Below are positions 51,201 through 63,086 of a stretch of DNA of 64,000 nucleotides, one piece after another. How positions within the stretch are numbered: the stretch's first letter is position 1; every line of letters begins with the position of its first letter. The notes under the pieces were generated by a model. That model saw only the letters and a list, made by a program, of their open reading frames with translations, did not search any database and was not told the origin of the DNA. A program made the position numbers and the translations under genes. This DNA is from Owenia fusiformis (lineage: Eukaryota > Annelida > Polychaeta > Sabellida > Oweniidae): the NCBI GenBank assembly GCA_903813345.2, contig CAIIXF020000004.1, positions 18,957,513 through 19,021,512 of the forward strand. The letters are read 5' to 3'.

Positions 51201-54200
51201 AGTTAAAGAATAACAAGACGCTTCAATTGAGGTATGATTTGTCTCATATTTTTCAGAAATGGCTCCACAATCGTCATTTTAAAATTTGAAATTTTCTGAG
51301 GTGTCTCATCTTGAGGAATATTTATTGAGCTACTGATTCTACTACAAAAGAATCTGGCCGGGATCTATGATTAAAATTGTTAACTGACATCAAACAAAAT
51401 GATAATATTATATTATTGTTATTATAAACTAGAGAGAAAGTGCTCTTTAGCTAGTTATCTGTCTTGCCCACAACAGTTGAAGATATACCATATTATCTCA
51501 GCCTTTCTTTCATTACAGATTTTAATCTCTGTCATCATCACTATAAAAGATGTCAATGATTCACCACCAAAATTTAGTGAAGCGGAGTACTCAGTCAATA
51601 TCAGTGAGGTATGTGTAATATTCTAAATTTTCTTTGTTTTATCATGTAATTGACAAGTTTACATAATTAAAAAATGGGAATTTTGCTAATAGACACACAT
51701 ATTCCAATAAATGTTCATGCTACCTTTTTCTTGTAGCCAGAATAATGAAAAATGGTGAATTATTAATTCACTGTCATTGAGGACATGATGGTTTTAAGTC
51801 ATGAATTAAAGGCTACAATGAACATTATCCTGATGCTATTGGATTTGCAATGTATCATTATGTCCAAGAGTTCAAAACAGTTTTTGTTCAGTTGGTTTTC
51901 ACTTTTTGGCATGGGGAGATGGCTATCTATCGATCAGAGCTTGCATAATTGTATACAAAAGAAATGATTACATAATCATGAGATAATGTTACACAATGAA
52001 AGTACAAAATCATGATTATGCAACCTTATACAATCATTAATGTTTTGGATAAGAGCCGAGAGCCATTGATCACTAATTCAGATATTTCTGTCAAGACCAG
52101 TCAGTGACAACATTGCAGCAGCTACTGTTGCATCATAACAATTAACCTACTAAAATAAATATAGAATAATGTAATTGAGGCAAGGAAAGAAAGATCAATA
52201 CCCGGTGATTTCAGCGGGAAGTGGTGTTTCGTTCAGTGGATGAGCTGCGCGCGAACGCATAAATGTGATTATCCAATATAATTAGGGGAGGGCTATTTGA
52301 AGTAGTTTTTGGTCTCAGGCGCGACCCAGGGCTGTTGTCTTAAGGACATTTCGTTGAAAATGAGCCATTCGGCTGATAATTGGTAAGAGTTTGCGATCTT
52401 ATAATGTATAACTGTTACTCAGACACATATTTTGACACAATTCTGTTGGAAATAAGCTTTGAACCGAGAGATATTCACGATTGATATGCACATTTTTGAT
52501 TGTGCCATTGCTTTTCTATTGCACAATCCATGTATTGATAGAAGAAACATTAATAATGCAGATTGGTTTACCTTCAATACATGGCAGACACTACATATCG
52601 GTCTATTAATACCAGTTTGTGCCTTAAATAGTTTTATATTTCCATCCACGGCCTGGAGCCTGGGTGTGTTTGTCTCTTATGTGTATGCTTGTGCATGGAC
52701 TTCTAATCACTAGCAGAATTTAACATGATGCAAACTCGACATTATAACTCATGCTGTAACATTTTGACTTCGCTGGAAAACAATAGGAATTATTTTTCTT
52801 GCCAATCAATCATGAATCACAATCAAAATTTCAGAATGATGTAGAAATACAGAATATTTAAACATCAAAGCTGAAAGTTAAAAGCTAATCTGTCAATTTT
52901 CTGTCTGCAAAAGAGCGTTTACATTTGACACAATAACAGACTGAGGCTTTGAAATCTAGGATTCCCCAGGAAAATATGACGTCATATTAATTAGCATAAG
53001 GATTTCCCTATTGGTCTGGGTTGAGCCTTGTTCGAAAACACAATCCATTAATACATGCTAATTTCTAAGGAGATAGGAAGTGTATAACGTGTTTATTGAT
53101 TTTGTTTAAAGATTTAATCAATTATCAAATTGTTAAAGTGGATAAAGTGGTCACACTTGCTTCAATTCATAGCGAAATCGACGGATAGAAACTGACCGAA
53201 TTCCCGATATCCTACCCCGTATTACTGTAGGCTATAAGCACAGTGACCTACAGAGGGCGCTATCACAAACAAGTACTGCACGAACCGATAAATTCCCAGG
53301 TATTGTAACGCCCTTGATTGAGGTATCATCTATAGGAGAATTCGGGAGACGCATTATGTGAGAGATCGCTTTATGTTATTCGGGATTTGATTGATCAAAA
53401 CAGTATTTTCTTGATTGATTCTCATTTTTGATCCACAGGTCATATTTATGATCAATCAAAATAATACATATAAAGAAATCTTATCTGATAATTTTCACAT
53501 TAGTTAGAAATCTGATAACAAAATGATGATATCAAATTTAACAGTTATCTTTGCCCCTCTGGTCATTTCTGAGTGAATGACACTTCAATCAATAAAGCAC
53601 AAGTGGCAAAATCAGAAAATACAAAACATGGCAGTAAATAACTAATATGTGCTTATGATAGAAATTTGTCTGACATTCAAAGCCAAATCCAAAACCTGCA
53701 AATTAATGCTATAATGGTTGTGAGCATACATTGCCATGGATTTACATTATTAATTGTATTCAGCAATTTACTCTCTGAATCAAGTTTTATTGTACAATAC
53801 ATAAAGAGTTTTCCATGATAATGCCTTTATGGGATATTTTTTGCTGCCAGTTAAGTATTAACATATAATATATAGTACAGACAGATGCCAACTGCCCCAC
53901 ATTTGAATTAATTACAAAAATGGAAATATCATTGGTATCAAACAAAGACCTAAAGCATGTTTCCGGGGAACTAATTTATTTTGTCTCACCTACCTCATAC
54001 AATGGAAACTCAGATGAAGGATGATTAAAATTAGACACCTCACTGGACTGATCATCAAAAGAACACACTTTCCAAATTAGCAAAATCATTTAAAGTAGCT
54101 GGGTGTGTATTACAAACCATTGCATTAATCATGAACAAATTGAAACATTAGACAGAAACACCCAAAGTTAAATTAATATTCTGCTTCTACATATTTCACA

Positions 54201-57200
54201 ATAATTCTACAATGTTTGATTGTAGTGGTCGATTTTTTGGTAGTTCTGTTCAATCCAAAGTGAGGACTTCATGTTTGCTTATTTTGTTCCCCGACTCTTC
54301 CACTCTCTCAATATTTTAAATTCAATGGCTTGGGTTTTTAAGTCCAGGTTTGTAATGATTTAATTGAAACAATATCCAATGCAACGTATCAGCATATCAA
54401 ATTATTTCCTCCACCCATCACAGTGTTGGAAATTTACACCTTTCGAAATTGAAGTCACCATTTTGAATGAAAGAAGATTCAAAGGTTCATAGATCCCTAG
54501 TGGTTTGGGAGTGGGAATTTGACAAAAGACTAGGTTGTCTAATTCCCTACCCTGCAGCAACCTTTTTAGTCATCATTAATATCCCACCCCCTGGGACAAT
54601 GTCCAACATGAGGGGTCTCAGGAACCTCAAACTTTTGGGCTTTCTTGGTTGTTTTAATAAATTTGATATCATCTTTGTAAGAAAAACTCATGGTGGGCTC
54701 ATAGTAAATAGTTATGATATAGGGTCAAACCTGTATTAAGAACCATTCATAGAAATTAATAGAATATTTCTACCTGTCATTTACCTTGGAGTAATTATAG
54801 GTGTATCATACAGTAGATATTTAGACAGGTACCCCATTTATAAAACACAGAGGTCAATTTTTATCTTAAATGCAAACCAGAGTGGAATAAGAAATAAGAC
54901 CTTAATTCCGGAGGAATAAGGCACAATAATTTAGGACAGACATTCAAAGCAGAGTTAAACAAGTGCAGTAAAACATGTCTTAGTAAACAATGTCTCAAGT
55001 GAACATACTTCCTCCGCACATACTCTACTGCCTTCTGTATAAATTACCCTCTCTGTAATGAACACCTCCCAACAGTGAACATTTTTTCTCTGCAAGAAAA
55101 TTTAGATTAGAAAATAGATAGAATTAAATTAAAAAATAGATAAAATAAAATACCTTTGATTACAATTATAGTAAAGACTTACAGTTGACTCACAGCAATT
55201 ATGGTAAATGTTTAAATGTCAAGAAAAATATGAAGAAAAAGAATATGAAAATAACAATTTATAAAATAATATTTTTTTCACAATAGTATTGGATATTATT
55301 CGCTGTTGAATCATGTTTAATTAACTTTCCTCTGGGAAGCAAAATTAATGTATTTTAAGTTTTTACTTAGGAAAAGATCACTTCCAATCAGCTGACATGA
55401 TTTCAAAGGTATGTTTACATGTTCATTTAATCCACCACTTTACTACATGAAGTTATTATTACTGGGTCATGGTATAGACGTAAACGTTTCCGATCAATTG
55501 GACTTGGATTCATTGTTTGTCCTTATTCATTGTTCAGCTTTAAAACATCTACTTAGTACATTTCTATACTGATCATTTTACAATTTTTGGAACTTTTACT
55601 AGACATTCTTCATGGGAGTTTCAAACAATTAACTGGGATACCTTTGCTGTCTCAAATGCCTTTAAATTTTTGAACAAAAATATATTAAATACCTTTTAAT
55701 GTGGGTTTGAATAATTATGAATGTACTGTGATGTGCACCTAGTCTATACATGTAAAAAATTAAGTTTCTAATAAAACCAGCTTTGAATTGAATTTAAATG
55801 CCACTTAATGTTATCAAACACACAACTTCTTTAGTAAAAGTAAACTTAAAGCTATCAGAGTAACTTTGAATTGATCTTTAAAAGAAAAATTGGTAAATAC
55901 GACAAGTAAAATTATTCAAATGTCATTTTATAAAATATAATATTGGCTAAAATATGGTGATATTCAAAGAGAATAAAACTAGGAGACAGAATCCAGATTG
56001 TAAATTCTACAGAAATCCCAAGAAATGTATAACACATTTACTCTTTTGAGATATTTATTGAAGAATATAGCTGACCTGAGTGATATGTTTAACATAGGTA
56101 TGATACACAACTGTGCTGTGTGAATGTTTAATAACCTTTGATACAAGGCCATAACTCTTCTAGTCAAGTTGAATAAAACCTCAAGTATTCTAAACCTTTA
56201 AACATAAAGAAAAAACAAGGTATAAATTGTACATAAAGCCTCTGTTTTTTCAAAATAAACAACATTTTGATTTGTTGTAAAACATATAACTTCATTGGTC
56301 TTCTAAGGAGTGAACAATTTAAAGGGATTTTCTTTGTCATTGTTGAAATAATAACCAAATTCATTAGTCAAACTCTTTGATACTTTTTGATACTTTGAAA
56401 ACTTTTTGATACAGTTAATAAAACTAGTTAAATGAAGTGTCTGTCCTTATCATATGGTGTCTCTTTTCTTTCCTGTTTTGTGTTCACGGCAGTTTATAGA
56501 AATGTTCAAAAAATCTGATTTTCTCATGGGCTTAGTACAAATACTGGTTTGATTGAAGTATTTGTACAATGCATTTAATGTATATTTGTAGTAATGTTTG
56601 CAGAATTCCATCTCAGACATTCCTGAAGTATTTATATATTGCTTTAATCTAAGGTCAAGTTCTCTATGAAAATCAAGACATGTTACTATTGTTGCCCCTG
56701 TGTTTAAAAACATTGTTAACAATAGAAAGTCTTTCTTGTACATTGATGAGAATAAAACATATTGTATAACATTATATTGGTGAAATATTAGAAGTACTAG
56801 AATGTTGTGGATCTACCCACACACTGAACTCAAAATGATATCAAAGTTGTCTAAATTTTGTAGGCAATGTCTAATGGGAAGTTGTCAGCTTTGTTTCATA
56901 TTTTATATTGTGATGCCATATGGGTGGGCGTAGGACTAGAGTCAAAAAGGAATTATGAAGATAGCTGCTGGAGTCAAAATTGCAGCCACTTATCATGAAA
57001 TGTTCAAGATATTGTATTTTGAAGTCATGTTTGATGGTCCACTTTGAAAATTTCAATGATATTGATTGGAGACGCAAAACGGTTCATTTAAGCATACATG
57101 TACAGTGGCACTGTGTGATTCTCTCTGTAAATTGTTTGCTTCTGCTCAATTCATTCCTGTTCTCCATGAGCTATAATAAAATTTTATTTGGCAATTTTAG

Positions 57201-60200
57201 ATAATTTAGATCACTGACTTCATGTATGCATGTCTCATTCAATATAAACTTCTCACTTCTCCTTTAATTCACATTTTATAAACTAATAACCGTCATATTC
57301 TATTTACCTAGGTCAACATAAAAAGTTCTTTATGTTTGTTTATTTTAAAACCTGAAACACATTCTTCATTATGTACATACCCATTAATGAAATATTTCCC
57401 TGTTCATGCTTTAAATGGTGAAAAACAGTAAAAAAGAGAGGATTGATAGGTAAATACAGGTAGATAAGCAAACACGAAGTGAAGATTTAAATGTTAAATA
57501 CACAAAATACAAAAAAATATAAGAGACAAAATGTCAAAGGAACATCAAATTGGTTAATAAGGTTGTATTTTTACGTTTAATGAAGTGTAATTGCATTTTT
57601 GAATGTTATCAAAATTGATGAAGTGCTGCTAAGTTATTACCATAAATTCATGTAGTTCTCTTGAATTTATCTCACACTTCAGAAAATTCACATGAGATAT
57701 CAATTTCAATTTAAGAATACTGTTTTGTTGCCTTTGAGTATTTTTTATACATTGGAATTTTAAATTGAAGTGTCATAAGATATTCATCAGTTTGATATCA
57801 TTGAAGCTTATAGACCTAAAGATATTATTTACATTTCATTTTTGAGTCATTTATTTTTACTAGGTAATCGTTCATATTGTGTACTATATTAAGCTAATTA
57901 TATTTTTGTATATATCTACTATTGTGGATATTCTTTTTATATAAAGTGTTACCCAATAGCCATTGATTCCCTCTAAAATGTAATAGTATTGTCTAGTTAT
58001 GTATACTCGTATGTAGCATATAAAATACATATACCATTAGAAAGTCAACTTAACTTCTGTTGTAATTATATTAAATGCAGCTATTCCTCAATCGTTTTGT
58101 CTTTTATATTTCAAATTCTAGTTAGCACCTGTAGGCATGACGTTGATTGGATCAATTGAAGCTAAAGACGCAGACCCGGATAATTCGTACATCACCTATT
58201 CCATTCTACCAGACACTTTCTCAGTAAGTTCCCTTTGCAACATGCATGTACTTCAGTAATATGAATTGAACATCTTATATTTAACAGAAACGCTGATGAT
58301 AACTTACATATTACAATGGTAACTTTAATAACTTAAGAAAGAAATGACTCATCAGTAAGTTGAGGAGTTTGGCATATAAGGGTTTAATGTCCAGTTAGAA
58401 GAAAACATTCAATCCAATTAAAGCCTTGTACATCTTAACTCCTAGGCATTCTAATTACCCTTCTAGTAAACAGGAAATTCACTGATCCTCACCTAGTTAC
58501 CCTGACGATACGTCAGTGTGGCGGGACAACTTCTGGGATTTGAATTCGGTAAGATATTTTTATTTCTCGATTTACACCTTCTTATAAGTCAAGTTGTGGA
58601 TAATAAATTGGCTCAAGGGTTTTTTTGGCTGGTGGTTTTAGGTTTGGTTTGTTAATGAATATGCAATTCACATATTTAGTTCCTCGCTTTTGTTACACTG
58701 ATGATCGGCATGAATATTGCCAATATTACACTGACGTAGAGCTTTGATTACACTGATGAATGAATAATGTTATAGAGAAAGTTGATCTAAGTTGATACTA
58801 GGCCTGGTAATATGTATGAAAATCAAGTCGAATACATCAAGTAAAGAGATTAGCTCTTCAGGTTGTTACCTAATATAATGTACAATGTTAAAAATGGTTC
58901 GTCAGTGTGACAACAGCTCCAAATCAAACATTTGTTGATGTAACATTGGTCGTTCATCAGTGTAACAAAAGTGAGGGACTAAACATATGAATTGCGTCTT
59001 CGTTAACATACCAAACCTAAAATCATCAATGCATTCTCAAACTAGACTATCTTCCTTAATTTCGGGCCAATTTATTATCCACAATGTGACTTATAAGTAT
59101 ATGTGTAAATCGAGAAATAAAAATTTCTCACCGAAACCGAGTCCCGGAAGTTGTTCCGCCATGATACACTGAAGTATCATCTTGGTAACTAGGTGAGGAC
59201 CAGTGAAATTGGCCTTGTCAAACATTTAGTCTCTTAAAAGAGTAAAAATATATGACTAAGAAATTCACAAGTATACTACCAATAGTGTAAAAATAAATCA
59301 TTTGATGCCTATATTTATTTTATTATTTGGTTTCAGAAAGAACTGGTAGTAAGTAGGAAATTGTGTAACTTCTAGTAACACAGTTTCATTGGTGGCTTTA
59401 TTTATTTGTCACCTGGGAAGCCAAATCTTATACATATTTTCTTGTAACAGAGTAAAACATTACCATGGAAACTGGGTTATTTTAGTCGCCATGGAAATAA
59501 TACCATAACGCAATTGTGACACGTAATTTTACATATATTACCATGACATGCGTAACCATGGTAACCAAGTCATTTGTCAGGTACCTTTTTAATTGTTGCT
59601 TTATCCTTGCATTTATTAGTTTCCATGGTATTCTTGCTCATTGGATTTCCCAAGTGTTCCAGTCTTAACCATTCCTACTAGGGGTACCACGATACGAGAA
59701 ATTGAATCTCGATACGTATCTACGATACTTACCTCACGATACGATACGAACGATACGATACAATGATACATCGTAAATTGAAGTAAAACTGAACTTTATT
59801 TAATTTTTCAAACTTGTAAAGCCGGAAGTACTTCAGCCGGATTACGTTTATTTCACATCACGACAAAAAAAGGTGTAAAATATGCTAACATCGATTAAAA
59901 CATCTTAACGACGTGTGGTATTCGGGAACTAGAGGGGCAAACGAAGGTGGCAAGCAAGATATGTAATACTATGACTGTCTGTCATCGCTAAGCGCCAAGT
60001 TTTTCCCTTCAAGGAGGGACTTCCGGTCAAAAAACGATACGACCGATATTCATTTTATGTATCGATACAGCTCGTATCGGAGGTGAATTGCTCGAGCGCT
60101 CGAGCACTCGAGCGCTCGTGGTACCCCTAATTCCTACATGATAATTGTCTCACCAACTGAAAATCATGTTAATGTACTAGATAACATCACACACAGGTAC

Positions 60201-62113
60201 CATGGGGAATGTTTTTAAAAGTGCTTAGTAATAAATAGAAACATTAATCCTTAAATTATCTATTCATCATTCTTCATTGTTTCAACTTTCAAGGTCATTA
60301 TGTGATCAGACTTGTTATATAATTTGTATCATTCATTAAATTAGAACAATAGGCTGCTGAATATTCAAAGGCATTAACAGGGATCTCCCAGTGCAACTTG
60401 AGCAACTTGATAGCTGTTGGGAATTGTTGAATTTCAATCCAATTTGCCTTTCTCTCATATCCAGATCTACTCATGAAGGCTTTTAGAATTTTTGACAGGG
60501 ACACACAGAATATAAAGGTTACTTATTAAAGATGTAAGGGATTAGGTTATGGGGTTGCTGTTAATTTACATGGTGGCCATTTTGCAGTTTGTCTGGTTTT
60601 TCGATTTAAAAAAATAAACATAAAGGCACTGCTAAATCGAGTCTGGTTTATGATTTATGCATTTCCAGGGAACCATTTGATGGATTGATCTCAAAATATT
60701 TAGGGATTAAATCATGGTCATCCTTGATAAATTTTAAGGTGGACTTTCTGTCTCAAAAACTTTCTATTTAAAGGTGCAATGCTGTTCACTCTGCATTCTT
60801 TTACTACCTAGAATCCATTAGTAGACTTTCTTCTCAAGATTTTACCCCATATTGATTGCTTATTTCTTCTATATTCCTCATTCACTCTGTTTTATGTTTT
60901 GAAACATGACCATTAATCCCTTTCAACTTTTTCTACTCAATGATGTGACTTTGGTTTGATGCCAAATATGGCCCAGTAACCTGAGAAACACTTTAGCAAG
61001 GTTATTTTGCAAATTAATGAAAATATTATAAAGCTTTGGATAGAGATCAAAAAACATTTCAGCTGCAAATAATAAGCCAAAAAGTAGTTTTCAAAGCTAA
61101 ACAAAGCCTTTTAAGGTTAAACAAACCAAACATTAAAGTTGCTAGAATTGTATTTTGGCAACAAGTCAGAATGAGTTCACAATTCAGCTTTAATATACAT
61201 GTAGCTGTAACCAGGGGGTTGCTATGGGTTTCATTGCAGCCCCTTGAGTTTTGTCTCATTACTTTTCAGAAAATTGCCTCAAAAATGTGAACAAGCTCTT
61301 TTTAAGACTTTCCCCTAAGCCTTCATTTTAATTTGCTTATTCGAACAGCTCAAAGGTTTGTAATTTGCAGTGCCATAATTTCAGGGATAAACAATATATA
61401 AAATCAGTATATTCCCAATTTATACATGTACATTGACAGTATTTTGTACTAAAATTTATGTATTTCAAATTTTGGTCTTAATGAATGCCCATGAATAATT
61501 GTTGTAGATGTGTTTGTTGTGTTTTTAGGAGTACTTTGACATCCCTCTACCAGGAAAGGGAATTGTGACAATAGCCAAGGCTTTGAGCTATGAGAAATAT
61601 CAGACCATGCTCATCACTATCATGGCTAAGGTCAGTAGATCAACCCATGCTGATTTACAATCATATAATACCAAAAGTCAATAAAACATCAATCCATGCT
61701 ACTCAATTAGTAAAACATCCTTTGCAGTTCATTCACAAGATTTGGTCAAAATTGTAAAGACTTATGCCTTATGGGTATAGGACCTCTGTTGGAAAACAAG
61801 TTTTCAAAATGGCTGCTCAATTCAAAATGGCCACATGCATTTTTTAATAAGTTTACGACCTCGATTTGAGAACAAATATGTATATGATTTACCAGAAAGA
61901 AGACAAGGATATTACAATACTACAGATGTACTGCCTGGTTATTTCCTGTCTTATTTTATATGAACCATTTCATCTGTATGACATCCAATATATAGTATAT
62001 AGACTAAATGTAATAGCAGCAGCATCTCATTGTCCAATGGAATAACACATTTCAATTTCTAGGAAAAAGAACCATCCATAATGAGCAATCCGAGGGGAGC
62101 AGGTCATATAGAT
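42137..62113 (+). CDS. Gene 2: protocadherin-15/Cad99C-like cadherin, 5' part
   Basis: Joined exons 42137-42242, 48248-48334, 50439-50644, 51519-51608, 58122-58223, 61529-61630, 62063-62113 give 248 codons in one frame; the gene continues past the window. A signal peptide is followed by cadherin repeat EC1, an inter-repeat DVNDSPPKF calcium linker (~residue 144), then EC2 with the A.DAD motif (EAKDADPDNS) and a YEKYQ strand. EC1 has a cysteine near its start (GLCKAS) and another at its end (IKLSCRD); a matching EC1 cysteine pair and an 'NGT' after the first strand are features of protocadherin-15. Family: calcium-dependent cell-surface adhesion; protocadherin-15/Cad99C act in stereocilia tip links and microvilli. 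Cadherin assignment is firm, the subfamily is an inference. Intron 1 is 6 kb. Confidence 0.85.
43337..43640. mobile_element. 'GGCGGAT'-ended element, GGCCCA-rich
   Basis: Left end ACTGGCGGATTAGGGGG and right end GGATCCGCCCCTG are inverted, each next to a G or C homopolymer (about 9-10 nt). The interior is dense in 'tttgggcc'. Long complementary frames on both strands (rich in G, P, K, F) are compositional. Intron 1 of gene 2. The target duplication is unclear. Confidence 0.65.
45506..45711. mobile_element. 206-bp MITE with CAGGCCCGTAGCCAG ends
   Basis: The inverted ends CAGGCCCGTAGCCAG and CTGGCTACGGGCCTG are perfect over 15 bp and flanked by TATGT on both sides (45501-45505 and 45712-45716), a 5-bp target duplication. 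Inside are C runs of up to ~20 nt and a second GAACCCCCCCC block. Intron 1 of gene 2. Confidence 0.85.
45712..48247. other. Intron 1 of gene 2, right part: no further feature
   Basis: AT-rich sequence without recognised coding or mobile DNA. The open frame at 46471-46695 has no homology I recognise and no splice support. Confidence 0.5.
48248..48334 (+). CDS. Gene 2 exon 2: start of EC1
   Basis: 87 nt, phase 1 to 1, after TATGTTGTAG; donor AATG|GTAAGT. It encodes GLCKASDGEGNIALGS and TIFINDIPEDYKN. The 'IFINDIPE' phrase fits the first cadherin strand and calcium-site glutamate. Confidence 0.83.
48428..50438. repeat. 53-bp tandem array copying a 3' splice site and exon start
   Basis: About 36 units of TTTCATGTTACAG followed by GTACAGTCTTGTCTGTACTA + AACATAACTAAATGACTGTA. 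Each unit holds the real acceptor and the first 28 nt of exon 3 (50439 onward). Two subtypes occur (TGTACTAAACATAAC and TCTAGTAAACAGAAC). Two consecutive units (48840-49100) carry the same ~80-bp insert containing 'attacgaggcttctgg'. Using any upstream acceptor gives TVLSVLNITK then TGA, so only the last acceptor keeps the frame. Confidence 0.96.
50439..50644 (+). CDS. Gene 2 exon 3: bulk of EC1
   Basis: 206 nt, phase 1 to 0; donor CATG|GTGGGT. It encodes GTVLSVLNITGDNSEIELQI, then HPATRELVLLRPLERDGE and SISIKLSCRDLSAEQSM. The 'RELVLLRPLERD' segment is the cadherin 'G.I.l.+.LDRE' strand. Acceptor choice is fixed by frame among dozens of near-identical upstream copies. Confidence 0.88.
50645..51518. 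other. Intron 3 of gene 2
   Basis: Nothing recognised apart from a weak inverted phrase 'ggactcttgtgt' / 'agacaagagtctgt' near 51031 and 51110, possibly a worn foldback element. Confidence 0.35.
51519..51608 (+). CDS. Gene 2 exon 4: EC1-EC2 calcium linker
   Basis: 90 nt, phase 0 to 0, after CATTACAG; donor GAG|GTATGT. It encodes ILISVIITIKDVNDSPPKFS and EAEYSVNISE. DVNDSPPKF is the diagnostic cadherin inter-domain calcium motif (DxNDxPP.F), and the YSVNISE stretch supplies the first EC2 strand and calcium-site glutamate. Confidence 0.95.
51609..58121. other. Intron 4 of gene 2 (6.5 kb)
   Basis: Mostly AT-rich and unremarkable. Two stretches of higher GC with several CpGs (about 52185-52350 and 53160-53400) stand out, including GCGCGCGAACGC near 52249. 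I see no splice-supported exon or mobile element in them. A worn LINE-like 3' end may be at about 55690-55795. Confidence 0.4.
58122..58223 (+). CDS. Gene 2 exon 5: EC2, first half
   Basis: 102 nt, phase 0 to 0, after AATTCTAG; donor TCA|GTAAGT. It encodes LAPVGMTLIGSIEAKDADPD and then YITYSILPDTFS. 'P.G......A.DAD' and 'I.YSI' are cadherin repeat hallmarks. Confidence 0.93.
58484..59209. mobile_element. ~725-bp foldback element
   Basis: Left CACTGATCCTCACCTAGTTA is the reverse complement of right TAACTAGGTGAGGACCAGTG, and the pairing resumes for about 130 bp and again in the inner part ('cctcgcttttgttacactga' near 58682 with its complement near 58955). Intron 5 of gene 2. Non-coding. Confidence 0.8.
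59679..60129. mobile_element. hAT-like MITE with perfect 8-bp target duplication
   Basis: A 451-bp element flanked by ATTCCTAC on both sides (59671-59678 and 60130-60137). The inverted ends TAGGGGTACCACGA and TCGTGGTACCCCTA are perfect over 14 bp. The interior carries 'cgatacgatacga' words at the left and 'ctcgagcgctcgagc' at the right, with no transposase. A recent-looking insertion in an intron of gene 2. Confidence 0.92.
61529..61630 (+). CDS. Gene 2 exon 6: EC2, second half
   Basis: 102 nt, phase 0 to 0, after GTTTTTAG; donor AAG|GTCAGT. It encodes EYFDIPLPGKGIVTIAKALS and then YEKYQTMLITIMAK. 'F.I...G.I...K.L.YE' is the cadherin core, matching the 'LDYE' strand. Confidence 0.92.
61720..61880. 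repeat. Dispersed 'aaaatggcc' repeat (copy)
   Basis: Phrases 'ggtataggacctctgttgg', 'ttcaaaatggctgctcaatt' and 'caaaatggccac' match the copies at 30600, 34080 and 62860. Just after exon 6 of gene 2, non-coding. Confidence 0.55.
62063..62113 (+). CDS. Gene 2 exon 7 (candidate): end of EC2
   Basis: 51 nt after ATTTCTAG, phase 0. It encodes EKEPSIMSNPRGAGHID, which continues MAK with the expected loop before the last EC2 strand. The donor GAT|GTAACA is weak, and without it the frame stops at 62168-62170. The next linker exon lies beyond the window. Confidence 0.6.
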
Positions 62114-62772
62114 GTAACATTCATTTCTTATTGGAATATGAGAAACCAAAAGACAGCATTTATGTCATGATTTGAAATGCAAAAAGCACTTTTTTAATGA
62201 TTGCCTAATGATGCTTATCATTTGTCACTGTTATAACCTTACTATCAATGGACAAATGAATGTAATCCAAAAATAATAATACATGATAAATAACTTTTAA
62301 ACATGACCTGACCAATTCAAGTAACATTTTGAAAATCATTTGCATACAAAGAATGATCCTTTTTTTGTGAAAGTGGTTAAAGGATTTCCTTTGTTTTGAA
62401 TACATTGTCTGATATTTTATACAATTTCCCCTTTATATGAAGTGATAGACCTAAACCATATGGATTCAGTAGAGGACAATGAACAAAAGAACATAGCTGA
62501 GATCATATACATATGTATATGTATATCGTACATGTAATACATGACCATTTCTCATCACAAATTACATCACCATTTCTCTTTATCGAAATTGTGATTAGTA
62601 AACCTATGAAATTGTCAAAGACCATGTAGCTTAACATATATGAAGACATGTTACAGTTTCTCGTCCTTTACCATATGGTTTAGGTCTGATCACTTTGTAT
62701 ATGGCGAATTATAGTGAATAGCTGCCTGTTTATTATCCCATCGAACGAAGTTCGGAGGGATATAGGGAACGC

Positions 62773-62846
62773 CTCCGTCCGTCCGTCCGTCCGTCCGTTC
62801 GTACGTACGTCCGTCCGTACGTCCGTCCGTACGTCCGTCTGTCCGG
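62773..62846. repeat. (GTCC)/(GTAC) tetranucleotide tract
   Basis: A run of GTCC with interspersed GTAC and GTTC words, directly after 'ggaacgcctcc'. Followed by a 'cgataactcaaataccg' phrase that starts a copy of the dispersed 'aaaatggcc' repeat (62855-62995). The frames on both strands (PSVRTSVR...) are compositional. Confidence 0.85.
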
Positions 62847-63086
62847 GCGATAACTCAAATACCGTTTGCCCGATTTTGTTCATATTTTATACACACATGC
62901 CCTATGAGGGTAGAAGTTCTGCTCGAAAGCCAATTTTCAAAATGGCCACTCAATTCAAAATGGTGGCCATTTTAGTGCCGATTTTACAGTAATTTAGGTG
63001 CAATATGTAAAACTGTAATAGCAATATGTTTTAAATGTAAAAAAATTATGAAGGACATCAATAAAGCTACAAATGTAGACATTAAA

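Noticed and set aside
62680-62992. Frames with repeated RTDVRT or VRTSVR
   Set aside because: Translation of the GTCC/GTAC tetranucleotide tract.
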